The notes under the pieces: generated by a model | The model's input: the letters and a program-made list of their open reading frames with translations, nothing else | Told to the model about the DNA's origin: nothing | The model's database searches: none | Origin: an uncultured bacterium | Lineage (GTDB): Bacteria > Cyanobacteriota > Vampirovibrionia > Gastranaerophilales > Gastranaerophilaceae | Assembly: GCA_948888345.1 (NCBI GenBank) | Contig: CAQTPN010000067.1 | Coordinates: forward strand, 631 to 7,615 | Direction: 5' to 3' | DNA length: 6,985 nucleotides | Made by a program: the position numbers and the translations under genes | Shown here: positions 1-6,204 of the stretch, piece by piece | How the letters are laid out: the number at the start of each line of letters is the position of its first letter | How positions within the stretch are numbered: the stretch's first letter is position 1

Positions 1-966
1 GCCCCCGAATTTATCATGTATCTTTTTAAATAATAATTTTTTAACACAATAAAACGGTAAGAATTTTGCCGCCAAAAATGCGGTTTTAAAGGTAAAAAAT
101 TCCAATTTTGAAGAATTTTTAATATCATTTTCAATAGCAGCCTTTAAAAGCTTTAAAAATGCAGGAACAACAATCATAAATTCTATATGTTTTTCCCTCA
201 TAATCCCGAGGATATCCTTGGGCTTCAAGCTCTGCGTATAATAAACAGAAAACCCAAAATTTAAAAACGTCGAAAAACCGACCGTCATCTCAAAAAGATG
301 ATTCATAGGAAGTATGGAAAGTGTCTTTACATTATCTTTCTTCGGTAAAATTTCAGAAAGCACTCCTTCTAAATCTTCAAGCTGGCTTGTCATATTTTTA
401 AAAGTAATTTCTACTCCTTTGGGAGCACCTGTTGTACCTGAAGTGTAAATTATAAAAGCAATTGAATTTGAGGCTCTTTTTCTCCACTTTGCATTATATA
501 AATCAGGTAAATCATAAATATTTATACTGTCTTCACGTCTGAAATATTCATCAATTGTGATTATATGCTTAATTGAAGAAATTTCTGCTTTTAAAAGCTT
601 TGCTGTTTCAAAATATTTCTTTGAAACAAATATGATTTCAGGGGCAGCATCCGTTAAAATCGAAATCAGTTCATATTTTGTAAGTTTTATATCCAGCGGA
701 ACGGAAACAAGCCCTGAAAGAATTGATGTAAAAACACAAACTCCGTATTCAGGTTTTGATTCCGATAAAATAGCAGCATGTGCACCTTTTTTAATTTGAA
801 GCTCTTCAATTATATATCTTGCAACTTTGCGGGATAAAAGCCCTAAACCCTTATAAGTAAATTCTCTCCAGCCATACTCGCCCTTAATCCCGAGAGCAAT
901 TTTATCCCCGAAGCCGCAAGACTTTTTTTCAAGCAAGGATAAAATGTTACGATTTTTAAATCCCAA
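1..966 (-). CDS. Long-chain fatty acid acyl-CoA/acyl-ACP synthetase, N-terminal part (AMP-binding family), cut at window edge
   Basis: This family activates fatty acids with ATP to an acyl-adenylate and then transfers the acyl group to CoA or acyl carrier protein. The reading frame is open for 322 codons and is still in frame at the window edge, so the rest of the adenylation domain and the C-terminal lid lie outside. The phosphate-binding A3 motif YTSGTTGAPKG is at residues 174-184. An A4-like segment PMNHLFEM is at 220-227, followed by the usual stretch ending VVPAFLKLLKAA. The N-terminus (NILSLLEKK...GDKIAL) fits the family start. The start is a TTG at 966-964. An in-frame TGA lies four codons upstream and there is no nearby ATG. 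AGGA sits 12 bases and GAGGA 3 bases before the TTG. The A4 region resembles cyanobacterial/chlamydial acyl-ACP synthetase-like proteins, so CoA versus ACP is unresolved. It sits downstream of the 364-residue gene on the same strand but has its own promoter. Confidence 0.92.
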   Translation of the reverse strand, partial: MGFKNRNILSLLEKKSCGFGDKIALGIKGEYGWREFTYKGLGLLSRKVARYIIEELQIKKGAHAAILSESKPEYGVCVFTSILSGLVSVPLDIKLTKYELISILTDAAPEIIFVSKKYFETAKLLKAEISSIKHIITIDEYFRREDSINIYDLPDLYNAKWRKRASNSIAFIIYTSGTTGAPKGVEITFKNMTSQLEDLEGVLSEILPKKDNVKTLSILPMNHLFEMTVGFSTFLNFGFSVYYTQSLKPKDILGIMREKHIEFMIVVPAFLKLLKAAIENDIKNSSKLEFFTFKTAFLAAKFLPFYCVKKLLFKKIHDKFGG

Positions 967-1025
967 AGTTCCTCAACTTCCTAAGCAACAACAGCATAAA
1001 TTAACAGAATATCAACTTGATTAAT

Positions 1026-1054
1026 ATTCTATTAATTTTTCAAATATTTGTCAA
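1026..1054 (-). promoter_or_regulatory. Sigma-70 type promoter for the acyl-CoA synthetase gene
   Basis: Reading the minus strand, TTGACA (1054-1049) is a perfect -35 box. It is followed by a 17-base spacer and TAGAAT (1031-1026), a five-of-six match to the -10 consensus. Transcription would begin near 1019, giving a leader of about 53 bases before the TTG start at 966. It lies just after the stop codon of the 364-residue gene, so the synthetase is probably transcribed independently. Confidence 0.6.
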
Positions 1055-1070
1055 AAAACTTTAATATTTT

Positions 1071-2165
1071 TTAATTAAACAGTTTTTTAAAGAATCTGCC
1101 TGCTTCCTGCTTAATATTTTTTATATAAGTATAATTTTTCTCAGTGCTTTTATCCGTTTCTTTTATTGTAAGCTTTCCGTAATAATCGGTTATGCCGTCA
1201 CCATTCTCATCATATTTAGATTTTCTTATTGTTTTTTTGCCCTTTGTTTCCCATTCATGTTCTGCAGTGCGTTCATATTTACCGTCCATATCTTCATCAT
1301 AAAGCTCCTTAACTACATCAGGGCTTTCCGCATCAAACATAAGGTCAAATTCTTCGGGATTGTTAGTATCTATATTGCCCGTATATATTTGAGTTGCCTT
1401 TCCGTTTTCATCTGCAATATATTCAATCTTGCTTATAAGTTTGCCGTTATCATCCCATCTGGATACATTTTTATACCCTTCTTCCTTTGTACCGGAATTT
1501 TCAAAGGTTAAAATTCCGTTGTTATTCCACTCTTTATGTGAAATCATTTCTTTATTTTCATATTTTTTCTGCAAAATAAGTGCGCCGTCATCACTGTATT
1601 TATTATAAGTATCAGCTTCCCCGTCCTCATCTTCATCAAATTCCTCAAATTTACCTGCAATTCGATAAACCTCTTTATCTCCTAAAAATCTGAAATCAAG
1701 CTTATATTCAGGAATACCGTTTGAATTTTCATCAATACTTATTCTCTTTCCTGAAAAATAATGGCCGTTATCATCGCGGTCAAAATAGTAACCGTCATCT
1801 CCAAAAACGAATTCAGGATTGCCGTCTTTATCCTTATCTACATATGCCTTGCAAAATTTACCGCTTTCAATCAAATCATAAAGGCTTGTGTTTAACATTT
1901 CATCAAGCTGTTCTTCGGGAACATACCATGCCGTTTCAGGAGTTCCTGATTCATTCGGTTTATTCGGTACATCAAGCAAAAAAGTAACAGGGGTGCCGTC
2001 ATCAGTCTGAATTTCAACTTCATACGCCTTTCCTTCCCAGCAGGCAGGTGCCGTAGTTTTTGTTATATTCTTTGATGACAATACAGCATTTTCATCAAAT
2101 AAAGATTTAACCGCCTTAAAATTGCTATTATTGCAAACAGATGTATCAATTCCTCTTATTTCCAT
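1071..2165 (-). CDS. Hypothetical acidic protein with repeated DxDxDG calcium-loop-like motifs and YwqK-like repeats
   Basis: I do not recognise a named family for this 364-residue protein. Five segments fit D-x-[DN]-x-[DN]-G-x-x-[DE]: residues 110-118 (DKDKDGNPE), 145-153 (DENSNGIPE), 177-185 (DEDEDGEAD), 290-298 (DEDMDGKYE) and 319-327 (DENGDGITD). A weaker sixth is at 129-134. Such loops resemble EF-hand, dockerin or thrombospondin-type-3 calcium sites. Between them, aromatic-DDG/DNG segments such as YSDDGALILQKKY (190-202) and RWDDNGKLISKIEY (236-249) recall MORN/YwqK-type beta repeats. No signal peptide or membrane segment is visible, which is odd for a calcium-stabilised protein. The C-terminus is basic (about 345-364). 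The ATG at 2165 is the only reasonable start because an in-frame TGA lies three codons upstream. AGAGGA occurs but about 22 bases upstream, too far to be a normal ribosome site. It is transcribed divergently from the dehydratase-like gene. Real gene likely; function unknown. Confidence 0.8.
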   Translation of the reverse strand: MEIRGIDTSVCNNSNFKAVKSLFDENAVLSSKNITKTTAPACWEGKAYEVEIQTDDGTPVTFLLDVPNKPNESGTPETAWYVPEEQLDEMLNTSLYDLIESGKFCKAYVDKDKDGNPEFVFGDDGYYFDRDDNGHYFSGKRISIDENSNGIPEYKLDFRFLGDKEVYRIAGKFEEFDEDEDGEADTYNKYSDDGALILQKKYENKEMISHKEWNNNGILTFENSGTKEEGYKNVSRWDDNGKLISKIEYIADENGKATQIYTGNIDTNNPEEFDLMFDAESPDVVKELYDEDMDGKYERTAEHEWETKGKKTIRKSKYDENGDGITDYYGKLTIKETDKSTEKNYTYIKNIKQEAGRFFKKLFN

Positions 2166-2326
2166 AGTTATTCATCAACTTTATCTATCCTCTTATCTTT
2201 ATAAAACATTTTTATCTGAAAAATTGCCGCTTTACCCTGCTTTTGTTAATAATTTTCAACAAAATGCTTTCTTTATCCATGTTTGTGACAAAATATATAT
2301 GGTCTTAAAAAAGTTGGAAAAAATTT
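2166..2326. promoter_or_regulatory. Divergent intergenic region with an operator-like inverted repeat
   Basis: These 161 bases separate two divergent genes and must hold promoters for both. I see no convincing pair of -35 and -10 boxes in either direction. An inverted repeat with perfect 7-base arms, TTTTGTT (2241-2247) and AACAAAA (2258-2264), has a 10-base spacer and lies near the middle. It could be a repressor site, but it is AT-rich and may be chance. A GGA-type ribosome site sits about 8 bases before the plus-strand ATG at 2327. Confidence 0.3.
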
Positions 2327-3490
2327 ATGAAAAAAGATAATAATATAAAAAAAATGAAAGTTGCATTCCCTCATATGGGAACAATCTCCATCTGCTGGGC
2401 TGCAGCTCTTAAAAAACTCGGGGTTGAACCTTTTATCCCGCCTTATACAAGCAAAAAAACTCTTTCTTTTGGTACAAAAAATTCGCCTGAGGCTATCTGC
2501 CTTCCTTATAAATTAATTTTGGGAAATTTTATTGAAGCAATTGAAAACGGTACGGATTATGTTGCAATGATAACATCCCCCGGAATTTGCAGACTAGGTG
2601 AATACGGAAAAAATATTAAAAACGTACTTAAGGATTTAGGATATGATGCAAATTATATAGAATTAAATCTATATGATGGTTTTAAAGGTATGTATCGCTT
2701 TTTAACGGATTTAACCGGCACAAAAAATCCTATCCCGATTATAAGGGCTATAAACATAGCGGTTAGAAAAGTTTTTGCAATTGATGAACTTGAAAACTTT
2801 TTATCTTACCACAGAGCACGTGAATACAATATCGGTGATTCTGAAAAAGCTTTCAAAAAGGCTTTAAGAATGGTGGATGAAGCGAATACAACAAGAGAAC
2901 TAAAAAAGGTTTTAAAACAGGGTTTAAAAGAAATATCAAGTGTTAAAATCGATAAAAATAAAGAAGTTCTTCATGTTGATTTAACGGGTGAAATTTATAT
3001 CGTGAATGATGAATTTTCTAACCAGAACATTGAAAGAGAACTTGGCAAAATGGGTGTTCAGGTAAGAAGAAGCCTTACTGTTTCAGGATTTTTAAAAGAT
3101 GCAATAATCCCTAAAATGTGCAAAAAAGGTGAAACCCATCTGGAGCGCGCTTTTAGAATGGCAAAACCTTATTTGATGAGGGATATTGGCGGGGATGCTC
3201 TGGAGTGTATATCAGATGTCATGTACGCAGAAGAAAGGGGTGCAGACGGTCTTATTCATGTTTCACCTTTCACTTGCATGCCTGAAATTATGTCTCAGAA
3301 TATTTTCCCGAAAATGAGAGAAGATGTTAATATCCCGATTTTATCTTTAATTATGGATGAACAAACAGGTAAAGCAGGCTATTTAACAAGGCTTGAAGCT
3401 TTTGTTGATTTAATGAGAAGAAAAAAGATGAAAAATAAGTTTGCAAATAAAAATGCGGAAGAAAACAAACAAAAAGCGGGTGTAAAATAA
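2327..3490 (+). CDS. 2-hydroxyacyl-CoA dehydratase D-component-like / 'CoA protein activase' family protein (COG3580-type)
   Basis: The 387-residue protein resembles stand-alone relatives of the HgdB/HgdA subunits of 2-hydroxyacyl-CoA dehydratases. In characterised enzymes these carry a [4Fe-4S] cluster and are switched on by an ATP-driven electron-donating activator (HgdC). The visible family pattern is KVAFPHMG at 11-18, AICLPYKLILGNF at 56-68, SPGICRLGEYG at 84-94, FTCMPEIMSQNIFP at 315-328, and DEQTGKAGYLTRLEAFVDL at 344-362. Candidate cluster ligands are C58, C88, C294 and C317; C23 and C265 are also present. The last 20 or so residues are a lysine-rich, low-complexity tail. Length is near that expected for the single-domain form; in many Firmicutes the domain is fused to an activator ATPase, which is absent here. 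The ATG at 2327 has a GGA-type ribosome site; M10 is a possible later start. It heads a probable operon and is coupled to the next gene. Substrate and reaction are unknown. Confidence 0.8.
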   Translation: MKKDNNIKKMKVAFPHMGTISICWAAALKKLGVEPFIPPYTSKKTLSFGTKNSPEAICLPYKLILGNFIEAIENGTDYVAMITSPGICRLGEYGKNIKNVLKDLGYDANYIELNLYDGFKGMYRFLTDLTGTKNPIPIIRAINIAVRKVFAIDELENFLSYHRAREYNIGDSEKAFKKALRMVDEANTTRELKKVLKQGLKEISSVKIDKNKEVLHVDLTGEIYIVNDEFSNQNIERELGKMGVQVRRSLTVSGFLKDAIIPKMCKKGETHLERAFRMAKPYLMRDIGGDALECISDVMYAEERGADGLIHVSPFTCMPEIMSQNIFPKMREDVNIPILSLIMDEQTGKAGYLTRLEAFVDLMRRKKMKNKFANKNAEENKQKAGVK

Positions 3491-3491
3491 A

Positions 3492-4088
3492 TTGGGGGCA
3501 AAAAACAGCTTTTACCGTGAAATTTTCTTAACCTGCAAAAAACAGATTGATAAAAAACTTGCCTCTTTTTTAATACCCGAAGAAAAGAAAAATTATCTTG
3601 AAAGCATTCTTAAAAATGAAATTTTAAAATCCGAAGAAGAAATTAAAGCGGAATTTAATAAAATAAACTGTACAAATTGCGGTTCCTGCTGTTCTTTGGC
3701 TGTAAGCGAATTTTCACCCGATGAACTTAAAAATAAAGCGCATAACGGCGACAAAACTTCAATAAGCTTTCTTGAAACCTTTGAGCTTTATGAAAATAAT
3801 TCTCCTCCTGAAAAATTTCTGCCAAAAAACATCAACTTTGATAGTGCCTATTTTTATCACTGCAAGAAAGTAGAATTTAAAGACGGCAAATCTTTTTGCC
3901 CGATATACAACAAAAGGCCTGCCGTATGCAGAAATTTTCCGGATACTCCGCTTGAATACCTGCCTGAAAACTGCGCCTACAACAAATGGAAAAATGAAAA
4001 CGAAACAAAAGCCCTTTTTATAAAAGCTTTAAACGATATAAGAAAATTTTATCTTGAACATTATACCTGCCTGAATGAAGAAGTGTAA
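3492..4088 (+). CDS. YkgJ-family cysteine-cluster protein (putative zinc or iron-sulphur centre)
   Basis: The 198-residue protein shows the YkgJ-family signature: CTNCGSCC at residues 60-67 (C60, C63, C66, C67), a middle C124, then FCPIYNKRPAVCRNFP at 135-150 with C136 and C146. Further cysteines are C15, C161 and C193. The family is described as a metal (zinc or Fe-S) binding domain whose biochemical role is largely unknown. The N-terminal 55 residues are charged and probably helical. The start is TTG at 3492, one base after the previous stop. An in-frame TAA lies three codons upstream and the protein contains no internal methionine, so no ATG start is possible. A weak GCGGG stretch lies about 11 bases upstream. 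Expression is likely by translational coupling to the dehydratase-like gene, suggesting a role with it, perhaps in maturation of its metal centre. That link is inference. Confidence 0.85.
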   Translation: MGAKNSFYREIFLTCKKQIDKKLASFLIPEEKKNYLESILKNEILKSEEEIKAEFNKINCTNCGSCCSLAVSEFSPDELKNKAHNGDKTSISFLETFELYENNSPPEKFLPKNINFDSAYFYHCKKVEFKDGKSFCPIYNKRPAVCRNFPDTPLEYLPENCAYNKWKNENETKALFIKALNDIRKFYLEHYTCLNEEV

Positions 4089-4118
4089 AAAACATTTTCC
4101 TATGATATATTTATTACT

Positions 4119-5072
4119 ATGCAAAATATTATTGAAATAAATAACCTTTCTTTAGGTTTTGATATTGATGACAAATTTTATACAGCAGTCCATAATGTAA
4201 ATCTTAGTTTAAAAAAAGGCCGGATGCACGCAATAGTAGGAGAATCAGGCTGCGGAAAAACTATGACCGTAATGAGTATTATAAAATTGCTTCCAAAAAA
4301 TTCCAAAATAACTTCAGGAAGCATTTTTTACTACGATAAAAATCTTCTGGATTTAAAAGAAAAGGATTTAAGAAAAATCAGAGGTAAAAAAATTGCACTA
4401 ATCCCGCAAGACCCCATGACGTCTTTAAATCCTCTTTATACTATTGAAAATCAAATGCTTGAAACCATTATGCTTCACAATAATGTAAATAAAAAGAAAG
4501 CATATGAAATTGCTCTGAAAGCGTTGGAAGAAGTTGAAATTCAAAACCCCAAAGAAAGATTAAAAGCATACCCCCATGAACTTTCGGGCGGGATGAAACA
4601 AAGAGTAATTATTGCAATGGCCTTATCCTCAAATGCAGATGTCATAATAGCTGATGAACCCACAACAGCACTTGATGTTACTATTCAGGCTCAAATTCTA
4701 AAGCTTTTATCAGATATTAAAAGGATGGGAAAATCTATAATTTTAATAACTCATAACCTCGGTATAGTAAAACAGTATTGTGACTTTGTATCAATTATGT
4801 ATATGGGAAGAATGGTAGAAGAAGCTGAAACCAACATTCTGTTCAGAAACCCGAAACACCCCTATACTAAAGACTTGCTTGCAGCCCTTCCGACAGCTAA
4901 AGGTAAAAAGCTTGAAAATATAAAAGGTGCTCCATCTCCGGTTACAAAGCCCATTTCAGGCTGCCCCTACCACCCCAGGTGCAAATTTGCAGCTCAGGTC
5001 TGCGTTAATAACATTTTTACATTAAAACCTCAGAAGGATAATTCCAAAATAGCCTGCAGGCTGTATATTTAA
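4119..5072 (+). CDS. Oligopeptide/dipeptide-type ABC transporter ATP-binding protein (OppD/DppD-like)
   Basis: This is a complete 317-residue ATPase of the peptide/nickel uptake family, which powers import through inner-membrane permeases. Motifs in order: Walker A GESGCGKT (41-48), Q-loop with Q97 in PQDPMTSLNP, signature LSGGMKQR (155-162), Walker B VIIADEP (175-181), D-loop ALD (184-186) and switch H212. The family's C-terminal extension is present: NPKHPYT (244-250), then GCPYHPRC (281-288). Cysteines 282, 288, 295 and 313 form the four-cysteine pattern of Opp/Dpp ATPases; from memory, mycobacterial structures show a [4Fe-4S] cluster there. All catalytic motifs look intact. No second ATPase, permease or substrate-binding gene lies in the window, so its partners must be encoded elsewhere. 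It follows the YkgJ-like gene by 30 bases. The ATG at 4119 is required by the domain boundary, yet no Shine-Dalgarno sequence is visible. A TATGAT at 4101-4106 could be a separate -10 box. Confidence 0.93.
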   Translation: MQNIIEINNLSLGFDIDDKFYTAVHNVNLSLKKGRMHAIVGESGCGKTMTVMSIIKLLPKNSKITSGSIFYYDKNLLDLKEKDLRKIRGKKIALIPQDPMTSLNPLYTIENQMLETIMLHNNVNKKKAYEIALKALEEVEIQNPKERLKAYPHELSGGMKQRVIIAMALSSNADVIIADEPTTALDVTIQAQILKLLSDIKRMGKSIILITHNLGIVKQYCDFVSIMYMGRMVEEAETNILFRNPKHPYTKDLLAALPTAKGKKLENIKGAPSPVTKPISGCPYHPRCKFAAQVCVNNIFTLKPQKDNSKIACRLYI

Positions 5073-5195
5073 ACCATCTGTTTTCTTATAAAGTTTTGTA
5101 AAATTTTATTTATCCTCTTTAATAAAATCCTTTATATTTTAATTCAAGCTGCCGATATAAATAATAGAATTGAAAAAATACAAAGGATAAAAACC

Positions 5196-5768
5196 ATGCA
5201 GGCTGATTTTAATTTAGCAAAAATGGCACAAAATGCTATAACCAAAATAGCTTCAATCACCAAACCAAAAACGGATAGCATAAAAAACGATGCACAAAAT
5301 ACAGCAAAGCAAAAAGAAGAAAACGAGCTGCAAAGTGTTGAATTATTAAATATTATAACCTTTGACGGAACAAGCAAAACGGAAGATGAAATTGCAGATT
5401 ATATTGAACAGCTGGATAAAGCCATTGAAACTCCCGATAAAAATACAAAAGAGACCATAGAAAATATTTTGCTTGAAAGCGATTTAAATTCAAGCGACAT
5501 TTTGAGTATAATGGCAAGCCGTTCCGGTAAAAAAGACTGGCTCACCGAAGGCATTAAGAAAAATTTTTCCGGCAAAAAGGAAGAAAAACTTCTAAAAACA
5601 ATCGCTCATGTCTGCACGGAAATGTCTCAAAGTAAAGACAGCTTAGCAAGCGGTCTTGCAATGAACTATATAAAAACAATAGATGATATAAATAAATTCT
5701 TTAAAAATCCAAATGAAGATGATTCAAATATCAGAGTATCAAATATGATAACCGGAATACGCGGGTAA
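5196..5768 (+). CDS. Hypothetical protein, hydrophilic and probably helical (190 aa)
   Basis: I do not recognise this protein. It is highly charged, rich in Lys, Asp, Glu, Ser and Asn, with no signal peptide or membrane segment. Residues 20-50 look like a disordered linker. Residues 62-100 and 128-170 look like amphipathic helices separated by a glycine-containing turn (SRSGKKDW, 108-115). It has a single cysteine, C140. The ATG at 5196 has a good ribosome site (AAAGGA, with AGGA 8 bases before the start), which supports it as a real gene. It follows the ABC ATPase by 123 bases, so it may have its own promoter; TATAAA at 5156-5161 is a possible -10 box without a clear -35. A minus-strand open frame across its 5' part is a shadow. 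Confidence 0.75.
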   Translation: MQADFNLAKMAQNAITKIASITKPKTDSIKNDAQNTAKQKEENELQSVELLNIITFDGTSKTEDEIADYIEQLDKAIETPDKNTKETIENILLESDLNSSDILSIMASRSGKKDWLTEGIKKNFSGKKEEKLLKTIAHVCTEMSQSKDSLASGLAMNYIKTIDDINKFFKNPNEDDSNIRVSNMITGIRG

Positions 5769-5844
5769 TATAGGTCATTCACAAGACCGGTAAATGTAAA
5801 TTTTTTGCAATATTTTATCAAACACAGGCATTTTCATTCGTTAT

Positions 5845-5855
5845 TATACTATAAT
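5845..5855 (+). promoter_or_regulatory. Candidate -10 region for the 99-residue gene
   Basis: The 134-base gap before the 99-residue gene holds overlapping TATACT (5845-5850) and TATAAT (5850-5855). The latter is the full -10 consensus and would start a leader of about 40 bases. No recognisable -35 box lies at 16-18 bases, so the call is tentative. No good terminator for the preceding gene is visible in the gap. Confidence 0.3.
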
Positions 5856-5902
5856 TAATATTCTGCAAATGCGAAACATTAACATTATAGGAATTTATAA
5901 AA

Positions 5903-6202
5903 ATGATAACAGGTCTGTCATTCGGTCATGGATATTATAAAATTAAATGCGAAAACTACGAGCAGGCTAATAAATTAATGGCTGAGATGAAAGCTTCATT
6001 GAAAAATATAGATTTTGTAAGCGGTTCAAAGAATAATGAAGTTATGGTAAATAAAGCTATGCAGCGTTATGAGGCAGATAAAATGTTCCGCTGTTTAAAA
6101 GAGGTTGCCTCAACAAATCCAAATACTGCAAGCGAAGCAATAAATAATTATAAAAAATTTCCGAAAAAACCGCCAAAACCAAAAATTGACGTAACTTTAT
6201 AA
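5903..6202 (+). CDS. Hypothetical small protein with a Lys/Pro-rich tail (99 aa)
   Basis: I do not recognise this protein. The first 14 residues (MITGLSFGHGYYKI) may form a beta strand with a glycine turn. They are followed by helix-like sequence from about 19 to 35 and 45 to 80. A basic proline tail follows (KKFPKKPPKPK, 84-94), which could be disordered or bind acidic partners. It has two cysteines (C16, C64) and no membrane segment. The ATG at 5903 is supported by AGGA 10 bases upstream, the same spacing as rpsB in this window, and by a TATAAT box further up. Its stop is only 2 bases from the stop of the convergent minus-strand gene. Confidence 0.66.
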   Translation: MITGLSFGHGYYKIKCENYEQANKLMAEMKASLKNIDFVSGSKNNEVMVNKAMQRYEADKMFRCLKEVASTNPNTASEAINNYKKFPKKPPKPKIDVTL

Positions 6203-6204
6203 TT

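Noticed and set aside
144..602. Repeated TTTAAAAGCTTT stretch near 144-156 and 588-602
   Set aside because: Both copies lie in the synthetase coding sequence and encode ordinary Lys/Leu-rich segments; codon bias explains them.
557..799. 80-codon plus-strand open frame inside the acyl-CoA synthetase gene
   Set aside because: It lies fully opposite a clear family member with the A3 motif and has no ribosome site or recognisable sequence; shadow frame.
2122..2340. 72-codon plus-strand open frame overlapping the divergent spacer
   Set aside because: It overlaps the start of the 364-residue gene and runs into the dehydratase-like start in another frame; AT-rich spacer translation with no family features.
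5051..5062. Perfect 12-base palindrome AGCCTGCAGGCT at the end of the ABC ATPase gene, considered as a terminator hairpin
   Set aside because: It encodes the last residues including C313, gives only a 4-base stem with a 4-base loop, and lacks a following T run.
5099..5108. TAAAATTTTA palindrome after the ABC ATPase gene
   Set aside because: A/T-only 10-base palindrome in AT-rich spacer without other signals; expected by chance.
5773..5806. GGTC/GACC hairpin (5773-5776 with 5785-5788) upstream of a T run at 5801-5806, considered as a terminator
   Set aside because: Only four pairs with an 8-base loop, and the T run is 12 bases away from the stem.
5745..5914. The tail of the 190-residue protein (MITGIRG) and the start of the 99-residue protein (MITGLSF) share MITG, suggesting a duplication
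   Set aside because: The match is four residues with different codons and no surrounding similarity; coincidence.
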